A DNA stretch of 64,000 nt, taken from the NCBI RefSeq assembly GCF_042676085.1, contig NZ_JBHTKH010000020.1, forward strand, positions 5,528-69,527. The letters are read 5' to 3'. The position numbers and the translations under genes were made by a program. The notes beneath the pieces are model-generated. The model made no database searches. It worked only from the letters and a program-made list of their open reading frames with translations, and was not told the origin of the DNA. Shown here one piece after another: positions 50,736-61,299 of the stretch (its first letter is position 1; each line of letters opens with the position of its first letter). This DNA comes from Terrabacter terrigena (GTDB taxonomy: Bacteria > Actinomycetota > Actinomycetes > Actinomycetales > Dermatophilaceae).

Positions 50736-51695
50736 ATGGACGTCGCGGACCCGCCGCCCGCCGAGCAGTCCGGTTCGGACCCGGCCGCCTCACCGGACCC
50801 GGCCGCGCCCGCGACCGGTCCCGCCGCCCGGAGGGCGCCTTCCGTGAAGGACCCCGGCCCGGCGAGCGCGCCGTCGCAGTCTGCGGGGCCCGAGCCGGGT
50901 CGCTCCGGCATCTGGCGCAGTGAGGGCGCGAAGATCGCCGTCATCGGTGCCGTTGCCACGGCCCTGGCGACCGCCCTGTTCACGAGCAACCACCTGGACG
51001 CCTGGTTCGGCTGGGGCCCCGGCCCGGCAGGCGCCACCGTGGCTGCCAGTGCGACCGGGCAGCCGCCCAGCGCCTCCCCGTCCCGGACCGCCAAGCCGGT
51101 GTCCGACCGGAGCCACGCGGTCACCGTCATGGTGCCGAGCGACTGGGGGGCGGGCAACGCGCGCTACAACATGCCGATCGCCGGGGTCATCGACGCGGGC
51201 TCCGCGGTCCGCAGCGGCAAGGGCGCCGGCATGACGACGTCGAGCTCCTTCGACGAGCCGTCGGTGTTCCTGGGCGCCTCGGTGGAGGCCGCGCGACGAC
51301 TCGACCTCGCCGCCCACGGCCGCGCCGACTACACGACGTACGTCAAGTCGCTTCTCGCCGCAGACGACTACACCGTCGACGGCTGCTCGTACGGCGGACA
51401 GCAGGCGCTCGACAAGGCCGGCTACGTGGCGCTCGTCGACACCTGGTCGGACTGCCACGGGTTCTCGAACACCGAGTTCCGCAACATGTACGCCATCACC
51501 GAGGACGGTTCCGTGTTCGTCGTCGGCCAGGCCGTCACCATCGGTGCGGACAAGGCCTCCGGGGCAGCGATCCTGGCTTCCTTCGCCATCCGACCCGATG
51601 CGGTGCGCGAGGGCGAGGCGACGCCGTCGAAGGAGATGCGGTATCCGTTGCCCCCGTGGGTCACCCCGACGTCGGGCGACGTGGTTCTTCCCTGA
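50736..51695 (+). CDS. Single-pass membrane protein with Pro-rich N-terminus
   Basis: 319 residues. A Pro/Ala-rich cytoplasmic segment (1-60) is followed by one membrane helix at about 65-84 (KIAVIGAVATALATALFTS). The extracellular part begins with a Ser/Pro stretch and then a globular domain of about 190 residues with two cysteines that could pair (DGCSYGG and WSDCHGF). Family not recognised. ATG at 50736 was chosen as the first start after the recR stop. Function unknown. Confidence 0.75.
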   Translation: MDVADPPPAEQSGSDPAASPDPAAPATGPAARRAPSVKDPGPASAPSQSAGPEPGRSGIWRSEGAKIAVIGAVATALATALFTSNHLDAWFGWGPGPAGATVAASATGQPPSASPSRTAKPVSDRSHAVTVMVPSDWGAGNARYNMPIAGVIDAGSAVRSGKGAGMTTSSSFDEPSVFLGASVEAARRLDLAAHGRADYTTYVKSLLAADDYTVDGCSYGGQQALDKAGYVALVDTWSDCHGFSNTEFRNMYAITEDGSVFVVGQAVTIGADKASGAAILASFAIRPDAVREGEATPSKEMRYPLPPWVTPTSGDVVLP

Positions 51696-51711
51696 GGCGC
51701 CGGGCCCCCAA

Positions 51712-51759
51712 GCCCTCCCTCATGCCCTCCCTCATGCCTTCCCTCAGGCCCTCCCTCAA
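51712..51759. repeat. Four 12-bp pyrimidine-rich tandem repeats
   Basis: GCCCTCCCTCAT twice, then GCCTTCCCTCAG and GCCCTCCCTCAA. They lie in the space before the DUF5063 gene. Both strands lack a plausible gene here. Confidence 0.85.
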
Positions 51760-51856
51760 GCCTCCGCGGGGCGCCGAGGACGTATGCCGTCCGGCACGGT
51801 CGAGAGGGCCGTCCCCCAGGGACCCGGGCCACACGGCATACGGCATGCTGGGACCC

Positions 51857-52459
51857 ATGACTGACGAGCAGGCGACTGACGCGCAGGCGACCGACGACCA
51901 CGCGACCGAGGTGGACGACCTCGCGGGACTTGCCGACCTGACAGCGGCCGAGGCGAGCGCCTTCCTCACGTCGGTGACCGAGGTGGCGTCCGGCAGCGCC
52001 CCCGACACGGCACTGCCCCTGCTCACGCTCGCGCTCTCGCAGGTGCTCGTCGCCGGTGCGCGGCTCGGTGCGATCCAGGACGTCGTGCCCGTGCAGCGCT
52101 TCGAGCCCGACGCCACCGACGACGACGCCGACCCGCTGCGGACCGGTCTCGCCAACGTCTTCGCCGGCATCGACGACTACGTCTACGTCATCGACCCGAT
52201 CACCTCGTCCGACCGGGCCGACGGCTCGATCACCAACGACCTCGTCGACGTCGCGGTCGCCCTCACGCACGGCCTCAAGCACTACGCCGCCGGCGACAAG
52301 ACCGAGGCGCTCTGGTGGTGGCAGTTCAGCTACCTCTCCGAGTGGGGAGACCGCGCGCTCATGGCGCTGAGGTCGCTGCTGTCGATCCTCAGCCACCTGC
52401 GGCTCGACGCCGACGAGGAGATCGTCGGCGAGGCCGAGTTCGACGCGCTGCACCCGTAG
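51857..52459 (+). CDS. DUF5063 family protein
   Basis: 200 residues. An acidic N-terminal stretch (MTDEQATDAQATDDHATEVD) precedes a mostly helical domain with LPLLTLALSQVLVAGARLGA near 55 and VDVAVALTHGLKHYAAGDKTEALWWW (two parts) near 130. This matches the DUF5063 family, whose role is unknown. The start may be ATG at 51857; ATG at 51845 would add four residues. Confidence 0.82.
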   Translation: MTDEQATDAQATDDHATEVDDLAGLADLTAAEASAFLTSVTEVASGSAPDTALPLLTLALSQVLVAGARLGAIQDVVPVQRFEPDATDDDADPLRTGLANVFAGIDDYVYVIDPITSSDRADGSITNDLVDVAVALTHGLKHYAAGDKTEALWWWQFSYLSEWGDRALMALRSLLSILSHLRLDADEEIVGEAEFDALHP

Positions 52460-52543
52460 ACCGCGCAAAACATGCGGCGTTCCGGACGAATCGACGCACA
52501 TCTCACCATCGCGACGCAGCGGTGGGCCCCGCGCGCGCGAGCC

Positions 52544-52549
52544 TAGACT
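52544..52549 (+). promoter_or_regulatory. -10 box upstream of lysC
   Basis: TAGACT about 65 bases upstream of the lysC GTG. Unlike most strong promoters in this window it leaves a leader of about 60 bases, and lysC has its own ribosome site (CGGAG). Confidence 0.55.
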
Positions 52550-52614
52550 CGGTGGCACCGCAGTCCGACCGGTCCACCCGGCCGTCCCGACCATCGAGCA
52601 GATCCGGAGCCAGT

Positions 52615-53886
<1,272 letters not shown>

Positions 53887-53925
53887 ACGCGCCGAATCCT
53901 CACGGCGGCGCTAGTTTCGCGAGGT

Positions 53926-55026
53926 ATGAGAGCTCGCACCCGATCAGTCCTCGTCACCGCGGCCACCGCCACGCTCGTCGCGTCCATGACCACGTATGCC
54001 GTCTCGTCGCCGCGCGGCGGCACCGGGCGTTCCAGCGGGGCGCAGGCGACGGCATACGGCTGGACGCTCACACCCACCGGCACGACCGAGCGGTTCCGGG
54101 GGCTCGCGCCCGTCTCGCGTGACGTCGCCTGGGTCAGCGGCACCAACGGCACCGTGCTGCGCACGCGCGACGGCGGTGCCACGTGGACCGACGTCAGCCC
54201 GCAGGGGCCCGGCGCCGATGCGCTCCAGTTCCGTGACATCGAGGCGTTCGACGCCAGGCACGCGGTGATCCTGTCGATCGGCAACGGGGAGGACTCGCGC
54301 ATCCTCGTCACCGACGACGGAGGTGCGAGCTGGACCGAGACGTTCCGCAACGCCGACCCGCTCGCGTTCTACGACTGCATGGCGTTCAGCTCACCGCGCC
54401 GCGGCCTGGCGATGAGCGACCCCGTCGACGGGAGGTTCCGGCTCGTCGAGACCTCCGACGGAGGGAGGTCCTGGGCGCCGGTCGACCCCGCCGGGATGCC
54501 TGCCGCGAAGGACGGCGAGTTCGGCTTCGCGGCCTCCGGCACGTGCCTGACCACCGGCGTCGGCGGTCGGACGTACCTCGGGAGCGGCGGCGTCGACCCC
54601 GCCCGGCTCTTCAGCTCGACCGACCACGGACGCACGTGGACCGTGGCGGACAGCCCTGTCGCGGGCGGGCCGGCGGCCGGCATCTTCTCCGTCACCTTCC
54701 GCGACGCCCGGCGTGGCGTCGTCGTGGGCGGGGACTTCACGACCCCGACGGGCGCGGTCGACAACGCGGCGTGGACCGACGACGGCGGCGCCACGTGGAC
54801 GAAGGCGACGGTCAACCCGTCCGGCTATCGGTCCGGCTCGGCCTGGGTTCCGGGCACGCCGCGGACCGTGCTCGCGGTCGGGCCGTCGGGCTCGGACGTC
54901 TCGGGTGACGGCGGACGCACCTGGACGACGTTCGACACCGGCAGCTTCGACTCCGTCGAGTGCACGAGCGACGGTGGCTGCTGGGCCTCCGGCGAGCACG
55001 GCCGGGTCGGCGTGCTCACCCGCTGA
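53926..55026 (+). CDS. Secreted Ycf48/BNR-repeat protein
   Basis: 366 residues with an N-terminal signal-like segment (VLVTAATATLVASMTTYAVS, 8-27). Asp-box motifs recur through the chain: RDGGATWTDV, DDGGASWTE, SDGGRSWAPV, DHGRTWTV, DDGGATWTK, GDGGRTWTT. These turns form a beta-propeller as in Ycf48 and sialidase-like proteins. It probably binds a surface ligand or protein complex; no catalytic residues are visible. GCGAGG sits directly before the ATG. Confidence 0.88.
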   Translation: MRARTRSVLVTAATATLVASMTTYAVSSPRGGTGRSSGAQATAYGWTLTPTGTTERFRGLAPVSRDVAWVSGTNGTVLRTRDGGATWTDVSPQGPGADALQFRDIEAFDARHAVILSIGNGEDSRILVTDDGGASWTETFRNADPLAFYDCMAFSSPRRGLAMSDPVDGRFRLVETSDGGRSWAPVDPAGMPAAKDGEFGFAASGTCLTTGVGGRTYLGSGGVDPARLFSSTDHGRTWTVADSPVAGGPAAGIFSVTFRDARRGVVVGGDFTTPTGAVDNAAWTDDGGATWTKATVNPSGYRSGSAWVPGTPRTVLAVGPSGSDVSGDGGRTWTTFDTGSFDSVECTSDGGCWASGEHGRVGVLTR

Positions 55027-55178
55027 GACCGTCCGGCCCGGTCTGTGGTGGTCTGTCGGAGACGGATGGGTCGGCCGAAAGGCTGCCCACCCACGAGGGG
55101 GTTCAGGCTCGTTGAGCGCGGGTATGGTCGAAAGAGCACCATCACAGACCGCTACTCGGGGCGATAGGTAACAACGAC

Positions 55179-55397
55179 GTGACCCCTCACGAATCCCACC
55201 TGCAGAGCGACGGATCGGTCTTCCCGCCGGTCACTCCCGACCCGCCGCAACCACCTGGCCTCCCGGAGATCGACGTGCCCGACATCGTGCCCGTCTCCAC
55301 TCCGGACGGTCCTGACCGCTCGGCGAACTCGCGCGAGACCACCGACGCGACCTCCGAGGTCGCCGGCGCGAAGCCGGAGGAGCGCGCAGCCGGGTGA
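55179..55397 (+). CDS. Small Pro/Asp-rich hypothetical protein
   Basis: 72 residues from GTG at 55179 to TGA. The sequence is hydrophilic with PPVTPDPPQPPGLPEIDV in the first part, probably disordered. About 80% of codons end in G or C, which supports coding. AGGTAA lies 11 bases before the start. The topoisomerase gene follows 34 bases later. Function not recognised. Confidence 0.5.
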   Translation: MTPHESHLQSDGSVFPPVTPDPPQPPGLPEIDVPDIVPVSTPDGPDRSANSRETTDATSEVAGAKPEERAAG

Positions 55398-55431
55398 TTG
55401 CGCCGCGGCCGACACCGGGTATCTCCTGCGT

Positions 55432-56466
55432 GTGCGACTGCGACGGAGCGACATCGACAAGCCGGGCATCCGGCGCGTGCGGCGGGGCAAGGGTTTCGGC
55501 TACGTCGACCCGGACGGGCGCCCCGTCGACCCAGTGACGCGCGAGCGCGCCCAGGCGCTCGTCGTGCCGCCCGCCTGGAAGGACGTCTGGATCAGCCCGT
55601 ATCCCAACGGGCACATCCAGGCGGTGGGCACCGACGACGCCGGGCGGCGGCAGTACCTCTACCACGAGAAGTGGCACGAGGCCCGCGACCGCGAGAAGCA
55701 CGACCGCGTGCTCACGCTGGCCCGCAAGCTCCCGGCGGCGCGCAAGCAGGTGGCCGCCGACCTCCGCACGAGCGGCCTGACACGGAGGCGGGTCACGGCG
55801 GCAGGGCTGCGGATGCTCGACGCGGGCCTGTTTCGCAGCGGTGGCGAGGAGTACGAGGCCGAGCACGGTTCGCACGGCGTCGCCACCCTGCTGCGCTCGC
55901 ACGTGACGGTGAGCGGCGACGACGTGACGTTCGAGTTCCCGGCGAAGTCCGGGGTCACGCGCGAGGCGGTCATGAACGACCAGCTCCTGGCGCGGATCGT
56001 CCTGTCGCTCAAGCGAAGTGGCTATCCCGGTGAGCGCCTGCTGGCCCACCGGAACGCGACCGGTTGGCACGAGCTCAGCTCGAGCGACCTCAACGTGGCT
56101 TTCAAGGAGCTCGTCGGCGACGAGTACACCGTCAAGGACCTCCGCACGTGGGCGGCGACGGTCACCGCTGCCGTCGCGCTGGCTCGCAACGGCCCGGCAG
56201 AGTCCGAGCGCGACCTGAAACGCGCCGAGAAGGACGCTATGAAGGTGGTGTCCGAGCACCTCGGCAACACCCCTGCGGTGGCCAGGCGTTCGTACGTCGA
56301 CCCGCGCGTGCTCGACGAGTTCGCGGTGGGCCGGACCGTCGCACCGAGCCTCTCGCGGCTGTCCAAGGCCGACCGGACGCGCCTCGAGCTCGGCGAGCTC
56401 GTCCGGGTCCGGGACCGCGACGCCCTCGAGCGGGCCGTCATGCGGCTCGTCAAGGGCGCCACCTGA
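55432..56466 (+). CDS. DNA topoisomerase IB
   Basis: 344-residue poxvirus-type topoisomerase. It relaxes DNA through a 3'-phosphotyrosine. The active-site residues can be placed: Arg in FRSGGEEY (135), Lys in FPAKSG (172), Arg in KDLRTW (238) and the nucleophile Tyr in ARRSYVDP (288), equivalent to vaccinia R130, K167, R223 and Y274. GTG at 55432 has TATCTC (55420-55425) six bases upstream, leaderless-type. Follows the small Pro-rich ORF. Confidence 0.93.
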   Translation: MRLRRSDIDKPGIRRVRRGKGFGYVDPDGRPVDPVTRERAQALVVPPAWKDVWISPYPNGHIQAVGTDDAGRRQYLYHEKWHEARDREKHDRVLTLARKLPAARKQVAADLRTSGLTRRRVTAAGLRMLDAGLFRSGGEEYEAEHGSHGVATLLRSHVTVSGDDVTFEFPAKSGVTREAVMNDQLLARIVLSLKRSGYPGERLLAHRNATGWHELSSSDLNVAFKELVGDEYTVKDLRTWAATVTAAVALARNGPAESERDLKRAEKDAMKVVSEHLGNTPAVARRSYVDPRVLDEFAVGRTVAPSLSRLSKADRTRLELGELVRVRDRDALERAVMRLVKGAT

Positions 56467-56500
56467 GCGGCCCACGATCCTGCGCGGCCCACGATCCTGC
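56467..56500. repeat. Two 17-bp exact tandem repeats after the topoisomerase
   Basis: GCGGCCCACGATCCTGC twice head to tail, starting at the last base of the topoisomerase stop region. Its role is unknown; it lies between converging genes. Confidence 0.8.
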
Positions 56501-56612
56501 TTCAGACGGACCGCCACCAGAGGGCGTATGCCGTCCGGCTGCGCGTCGACCACGCGCTCGTGGCGGTCGGTGGGCGCGGCAAACGGCCTGGCCGTCACGC
56601 CACGCCACGCCG

Positions 56613-58067
56613 TCACGCCGTCGAGGGCTCGGTCTCGGGGTCGGTGACCGCGGCGCCCTGCTCGACGTCCTCGGCCCGGGTGTGCGGCATGAGCAGGCCG
56701 GCCGCGATGCTGACCGCCGCCACGACGAGCACCGCGAGGAACACCGCGCTGGACCCGGCCTGGATGGCGCCCGCCGAGGTGCCGCCCCCTTGCCTCGCGA
56801 TGACGGCGTTGGCGATGGCGCCGAAGATGGCCACGCCGACCGCACTGCCGACCGACCGCATGAACATGTTGGTGCCCGTGACGACGGCCCGTTCGTGCCA
56901 GGCGACCGAGGCCTGGGCGGCGATGAGGGTCGGGGTGGCCACGAGGCCGAGCCCGAGACCCACGACGAAGCAGGCGGCGGCCGCGGTCCAGGGGCTCGGC
57001 ACCGACGAGGCGACCCAGAGTCCGAGCGAGCCGACGGCCGCGAGCGCGAGGCCGATGAGGGCGGTGGGGCTGAAGCCGATGCGCAGGTAGAGGCGGCCGG
57101 ACTGCGAGGCCGAGATGGGCCATCCGACCGTGAGCGCGGCGACGGCGAGCCCGGCCACGATCGGGGTGGCCCCGGTCGTGCGCTCGAGGAAGGTGGGCAC
57201 GTAGGACGTGAGACCGACGAGCACGGCACCGATGCCCACCGAGACGAGGCAGGTCGCGACGATGAGCCGCCGTGAGAAGACCTCGAACGGCAGCACCGGC
57301 TCGGCAGCCCGGCGCTCGATCGCGACGAACACCGCGACCAGCACCGCACCGGCCGCGAAGGAGCCGATGCTCTGCCACGAGTCCCAGGCCCAGGCCTGAC
57401 CGCCCTCGAGGACGGCGAGGATGAGCAGGGTCAGCGACACCGTGAGAACCGCGGACCCGGCGTAGTCGATGCGGTGGGTGCGACGTTCGAGCGACTCGGA
57501 GTAGCCGCGCCACAGCATCGCCGCGGCGAGGAGACAGAGCGGGATGTTGACGAAGAAGATCCAGCGCCACGAGACGAACTGGGAGAAGACGCCACCGAGC
57601 GTCGGCCCGACGACCGACGAGGTCGCCCAGACGCTGGCGAGGTAGCCCTGGGCCTTGGCGCGCTCGGCCACGGTGTAGATGTCGCCGGCGATGGTGATCG
57701 TCACCGGCAGCACCGCCCCGGCGCCGAGACCCTGCACGGCGCGCATGACGATGAGCGAGGTCATGTCCCACGCGAGGCCGCACATGATCGACCCGACGAG
57801 GAAGAGCCCGACGCCGACGAGGATGACCGGCTTGCGACCCACCGTGTCGGCGAGCTTCGAGTAGACCGGCACCGAGACGGCCTGCGCGAGCAGGTAGACC
57901 GAGAAGAGCCACGGGAACTGGCCCAGCCCGCCGAGGTCGTCGACGATGGACGGTACGGCGGTGGCGAGGATCGTCGAGTCGAGCGCGATGAGCGAGGTCG
58001 AGAGCATGAGCGCGATGAGCACGGGGCCGCGGTCCGAGCGGAACCCCACGGTTGACGAGGTCGACAT
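56613..58067 (-). CDS. EmrB/QacA-type MFS exporter (DHA2)
   Basis: 484 residues with about fourteen helices, the DHA2 drug-efflux family. Signature motifs include LDSTILATAVPSIVDDLGG near 29 (motif D1), KLADTVGRKPVILVG near 72 (motif A), RAVQGLGAGAVLPVT near 108 (motif B) and SSVVGPTLGGVFSQFVSWRW near 150 (motif C). It exports drugs or other toxic molecules with the proton gradient. AGGAGG lies three to four bases before the ATG at 58067. Divergent from the YbdK-type gene. Confidence 0.92.
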   Translation of the reverse strand: MSTSSTVGFRSDRGPVLIALMLSTSLIALDSTILATAVPSIVDDLGGLGQFPWLFSVYLLAQAVSVPVYSKLADTVGRKPVILVGVGLFLVGSIMCGLAWDMTSLIVMRAVQGLGAGAVLPVTITIAGDIYTVAERAKAQGYLASVWATSSVVGPTLGGVFSQFVSWRWIFFVNIPLCLLAAAMLWRGYSESLERRTHRIDYAGSAVLTVSLTLLILAVLEGGQAWAWDSWQSIGSFAAGAVLVAVFVAIERRAAEPVLPFEVFSRRLIVATCLVSVGIGAVLVGLTSYVPTFLERTTGATPIVAGLAVAALTVGWPISASQSGRLYLRIGFSPTALIGLALAAVGSLGLWVASSVPSPWTAAAACFVVGLGLGLVATPTLIAAQASVAWHERAVVTGTNMFMRSVGSAVGVAIFGAIANAVIARQGGGTSAGAIQAGSSAVFLAVLVVAAVSIAAGLLMPHTRAEDVEQGAAVTDPETEPSTA

Positions 58068-58203
58068 GGTCCTCCTGGTGGCTGCAGGGCGACATCGAGT
58101 AGCAGCGCCGTCAGCGCGCGGATCATTCCCGACGAGGGGCGCGAGGCCCCGGCCCGCGCCGGTGCACTGGAGCGGACAGCCTCTTCGTGGGTAAGGAGCG
58201 GTC

Positions 58204-59325
58204 ATGGTGCGCACCGTGGGGGTCGAGGAGGAGATGCTCCTCGTCGACGTCCGGAACGGGAGGCCCCGGTCGGTGTCGGGGCGGATGCTCGTGCGGGCGC
58301 CCCACCAGCCGCCCGAGGTCGCGGGCGTCGGCGTGCACGGGGCTCTGGAGGGCGAGTTCCAGCAGCAGCAGATCGAGACGCACACCGCCCCGGCCGCCGA
58401 CCTCGAGACGTTGCGGGAGGAGCTGCTGAGGTGGCGGGGGGCGGCAGTCGCGGCCGCCCGCGAGACGGGCTCGAGCGTCGCAGCCCTCGGCACCTCGCCG
58501 CTGCCCGTGCACCCGATCGCGGCCAAGTCGAGCCGGTACTCGTGGATGGAGGACCGCTACCAGCTCACGGCCCGCGAGCACCTGACGTGCGGGTGCCACG
58601 TGCACGTGTCGGTCGAGAGCGACGAGGAGGGCGTCGGGGTGCTCGACCGGATCCGCGTGTGGCTTCCGACGTTGCTGGCTCTCAGCGCGAACTCCCCGTT
58701 CTGGAACGGGGTGGACTCGGGCTTCGCGAGCTACCGGTCCCAGGCGCTCGCGAAGTGGCCGTCCTGGGGGCCGGCCGACCGCTTCGGATCCGCCCAGGCA
58801 TACCACCACCTCGTGCGGCAGATGGTGCTCTCGTCCGTGATCCTCGACGAGGGCATGGTCTACTTCGACGCCCGCCTCGCCACGCACTACCCGACGGTCG
58901 AGATCCGTTCGGCCGACGTGTGCTTCACGGCCGAGGAGGCCGTCGTCATCGCGGCACTGTGCCGCGGTCTCGTCGACACCTCCGCGGGGGAGTGGCGCGC
59001 CGGGCGCGAGGCCCCCGACGTGCCGACCCAGCTGATCCGTCTCGCCACCTGGCAGGCCGGGCGTGAAGGCCTCGAGGGGCACCTGGTCGACTGGCGCACC
59101 GGGCTGCCGAAGCCGGCGTGGTCCGTGGTCACCGCTCTCGTCGAGCACGTCGGGCCGGCCCTCGAGTCGGTCGGCGACCTCGCCGTCGTCGAGGACGGTC
59201 TGCTCCGGGTCCGTGGTGAGGGAAACGGCGCGATGCGGCAGCGGGCGATGCTGCAGAAGACGGGCCAGCTCGTCGACGTCGTGGCCGAGGCGGTGCGGGC
59301 GACCACGCCCCTCGGCGAGCAGTGA
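58204..59325 (+). CDS. YbdK-type carboxylate-amine ligase / glutamate--cysteine ligase 2
   Basis: 373 residues of the GCS2 family. The metal/ATP motif GVEEEMLLVD is at 6-15, the glutamate-binding region EGEFQQQQIETHTA near 49, and CGCHVHVSVE near 128 is the conserved His motif. YbdK-type enzymes have weak glutamate-cysteine ligase activity. It could supply gamma-glutamylcysteine to EgtB (inference). AAGGAG lies six bases before the ATG. Confidence 0.87.
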   Translation: MVRTVGVEEEMLLVDVRNGRPRSVSGRMLVRAPHQPPEVAGVGVHGALEGEFQQQQIETHTAPAADLETLREELLRWRGAAVAAARETGSSVAALGTSPLPVHPIAAKSSRYSWMEDRYQLTAREHLTCGCHVHVSVESDEEGVGVLDRIRVWLPTLLALSANSPFWNGVDSGFASYRSQALAKWPSWGPADRFGSAQAYHHLVRQMVLSSVILDEGMVYFDARLATHYPTVEIRSADVCFTAEEAVVIAALCRGLVDTSAGEWRAGREAPDVPTQLIRLATWQAGREGLEGHLVDWRTGLPKPAWSVVTALVEHVGPALESVGDLAVVEDGLLRVRGEGNGAMRQRAMLQKTGQLVDVVAEAVRATTPLGEQ

Positions 59326-59352
59326 CGCGTCGACCCGGGTGGTCCGGTGGGC

Positions 59353-59448
59353 TCAGTCGGGGGGGCGAGACCTGAGGTAGGGCGCGATCTCCGGCGCGAG
59401 GTCGACGTACGCGTTCCACCCAGGGTCGCGCCGGGCCGCCCGCACCAT
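59353..59448 (-). other. 31-codon open frame after tRNA-Pro, possible gene remnant
   Basis: From ATG at 59448 to TGA, the frame reads MVRAARRDPGWNAYVDLAPE and on, with most third positions G or C. It starts 11 bases past the tRNA-Pro terminator, has no ribosome site and matches nothing I recognise. It may be a decayed gene tail. Confidence 0.2.
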
Positions 59449-59459
59449 GGGCAGAAGAA

Positions 59460-59491
59460 GAGGACCCCCTGCCTGGTGGCAGAGGGTCCTC
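59460..59491 (-). terminator. Terminator of tRNA-Pro
   Basis: On the minus strand GAGGACCCTCTGCC, loop ACCA, GGCAGGGGGTCCTC, then TTCTTCT. The 14-bp stem has one G-T pair. Confidence 0.9.
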
Positions 59492-59506
59492 GACCTGCCA
59501 TCTGGT

Positions 59507-59583
<77 letters not shown>

Positions 59584-59732
59584 GTGCTGCACCTGCCCCT
59601 GGTCGAACGGCTCGTCCGAGGACTCGTCCGTGGATCGGAGGCAGCAAGGAGAGACTTTAGCGCAGCCCCCCGCCCAACTCCGAATCGGCCCCCGCGACCG
59701 GATCGGTGACCTTTCGAGCGGCCTGCAGGGCG

Positions 59733-60671
59733 TCAGCCACGGGAGCGCGGGACGAGCGTCAGGAGGGTCGCCTCGGGACGGCAGGCGAGGCGTACGGGAG
59801 CGGTGGGAGCGGTGCCGAGACCGGCTGAGACCTCGAGCCAGGCGGCGTCGGCGGGGGCCTCGGACGACGGGGTCGAGCCCGCTCCCGGCCACCAGCGCGA
59901 CACGCCCTTGACCCGCGAGGCGTCGAGGTCGCAGTTCGTCACCAGGGCGCCGTAGCCGGGCACGCAGACCTGACCGCCGTGGGTGTGCCCGGCAACGATG
60001 AGGTCGGCGCCGTCGGCGGCATACGCGTCGAGCACCCGCTGGTAGGGGGCGTGCGTCACTCCGAGCGTGAGGTCCGCCTCGGGGGAGGCCGCGGCGCGCA
60101 CGAGGTCGAGGCGGTCGTAGCCCAGGTGCGGGTCGTCCACGCCGGCGACGTCGATGCGCAGGCCGCGCACGCTCAGCGCGTCGCGCCGGTTCGTGAGGTC
60201 GACCCAACCGCCCGAGCGCAGCCCTCGCACGAGGTCGGCCGTGGGGAGACGATCGGTGGTGCCGACGCCCTTGGCGTGGTCCTGGGTGAGGTAGCCGAGC
60301 GGGTTCTTGAGCTTGGGAGCGAAGTAGTCGTTGGACCCGAGCACGAAGACTCCGGGCAGCGGCAGCAGGAGCTCGTACGCGTCGAGCAGCGCCGGCACGG
60401 CGTCGTGGGCGGCGATGTTGTCGCCCGTCGTGATGACGAGGTCGGGGTCGAGCGACGCGAGGCTGTGCACCCAGCGGCGCTTGGCCCGCTGCCGGGGCAG
60501 CAGGTGCAGGTCCGACAGGTGCAGCACGCGCAGCGGCTCGGCGCCGTCGGGCAGCACGGGCACCTCGAAGCGGCGCAGCACGAAGGCGTTCCGCTCGACG
60601 ATCGAGGCCCAGCCGAGCACCCCGGCACCGGCGACCCCGAGGCCGAGGACTGTCTTGGTCACGGCACGCAT
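59733..60671 (-). CDS. Membrane-anchored metallophosphoesterase (YaeI type)
   Basis: 312 residues. An N-terminal hydrophobic segment (TVLGLGVAGAGVLGWASIVE, 6-25) anchors the protein. Calcineurin-like metal motifs follow: LHLSDLHLLP near 50, TTGDNIA near 80, LGSNDYF near 110, and HTHGGQVCVPGYG near 230. Ser/Pro-rich C-terminal region. Substrate unknown. I choose ATG at 60671 over 60680 because GAGG lies upstream of the former. Confidence 0.85.
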   Translation of the reverse strand: MRAVTKTVLGLGVAGAGVLGWASIVERNAFVLRRFEVPVLPDGAEPLRVLHLSDLHLLPRQRAKRRWVHSLASLDPDLVITTGDNIAAHDAVPALLDAYELLLPLPGVFVLGSNDYFAPKLKNPLGYLTQDHAKGVGTTDRLPTADLVRGLRSGGWVDLTNRRDALSVRGLRIDVAGVDDPHLGYDRLDLVRAAASPEADLTLGVTHAPYQRVLDAYAADGADLIVAGHTHGGQVCVPGYGALVTNCDLDASRVKGVSRWWPGAGSTPSSEAPADAAWLEVSAGLGTAPTAPVRLACRPEATLLTLVPRSRG

Positions 60672-60751
60672 GGGCCCCATCCTCGCACTGGTGCGCCGAG
60701 CCGCTCGTGAGCGCGTCGGGCCCCGTGTCGCCGACCTGACAGACTGGGCCC

Positions 60752-61207
60752 ATGAGCACCCTGAAGGAGCAGCTGAAGGCCGATCTGACGTCCGCGATGC
60801 GAGAGCGTGACCAGGTGCGGGCCGGCTCGATCCGCATGGCCCTGACCGCCGTCACCAACGAGGAGGTCGCCGGCAAGGAACACCGCGAGCTCAGCGACGA
60901 CGACGTGCTCAAGGTGCTCACCAAGGAGGCCAAGAAGCGCCGCGAGGCCGCCGAGGCGTACACCGGGGCCGGTCGCGCCGAGCTCGCCGCCAAGGAGGAG
61001 GCCGAGCTGGCCGTCCTCGAGACCTACCTGCCGAAGCAGCTCGGCGACGACGAGCTCGAGGCGATCGTGCGCGAGGCCGTCGCGGCCTCGGGTGCCACCG
61101 GTATGCCGCAGATGGGCCTCGCGATGAAGGCGGCCAATGCCGCCGTGGCCGGGCAGGCCGAGGGCGGCCGGGTCGCGGCCGTCGTGCGGCGCGTGCTCGC
61201 CGGCTGA
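60752..61207 (+). CDS. GatB/YqeY domain protein
   Basis: 151 residues, a YqeY-type protein related to the tail domain of the amidotransferase subunit GatB. LKEQLKADLTSAMRERDQ and LPKQLGDDELEAIVREAV are family blocks. Role is uncertain, perhaps linked to tRNA charging. ATG at 60752 has CAGACT (60740-60745) six bases upstream, leaderless-type. Followed by a strong terminator. Confidence 0.92.
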   Translation: MSTLKEQLKADLTSAMRERDQVRAGSIRMALTAVTNEEVAGKEHRELSDDDVLKVLTKEAKKRREAAEAYTGAGRAELAAKEEAELAVLETYLPKQLGDDELEAIVREAVAASGATGMPQMGLAMKAANAAVAGQAEGGRVAAVVRRVLAG

Positions 61208-61229
61208 CCGGCTGACCGGCTGCTGGACG

Positions 61230-61264
61230 ACGGAAGGCCCGACGCACTGCGTCGGGCCTTCCGT
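61230..61264. terminator. Bidirectional terminator between YqeY and PBP genes
   Basis: ACGGAAGGCCCGACGC, loop ACT, and its exact complement form a perfect 16-bp stem at 61230-61245 and 61249-61264. The two flanking genes converge. Confidence 0.92.
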
Positions 61265-61299
61265 CGTCTCCGCGCTGCGATGTCGCGGGGTGGCTGCGT

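Noticed and set aside
49903..50793. Long minus-strand frame across recR
   Set aside because: Antisense to recR; only the last 67 codons, beyond recR, look coding.
54700..55700. Possible frameshift or fusion between the BNR protein and the topoisomerase
   Set aside because: Both have complete family features and separate starts.
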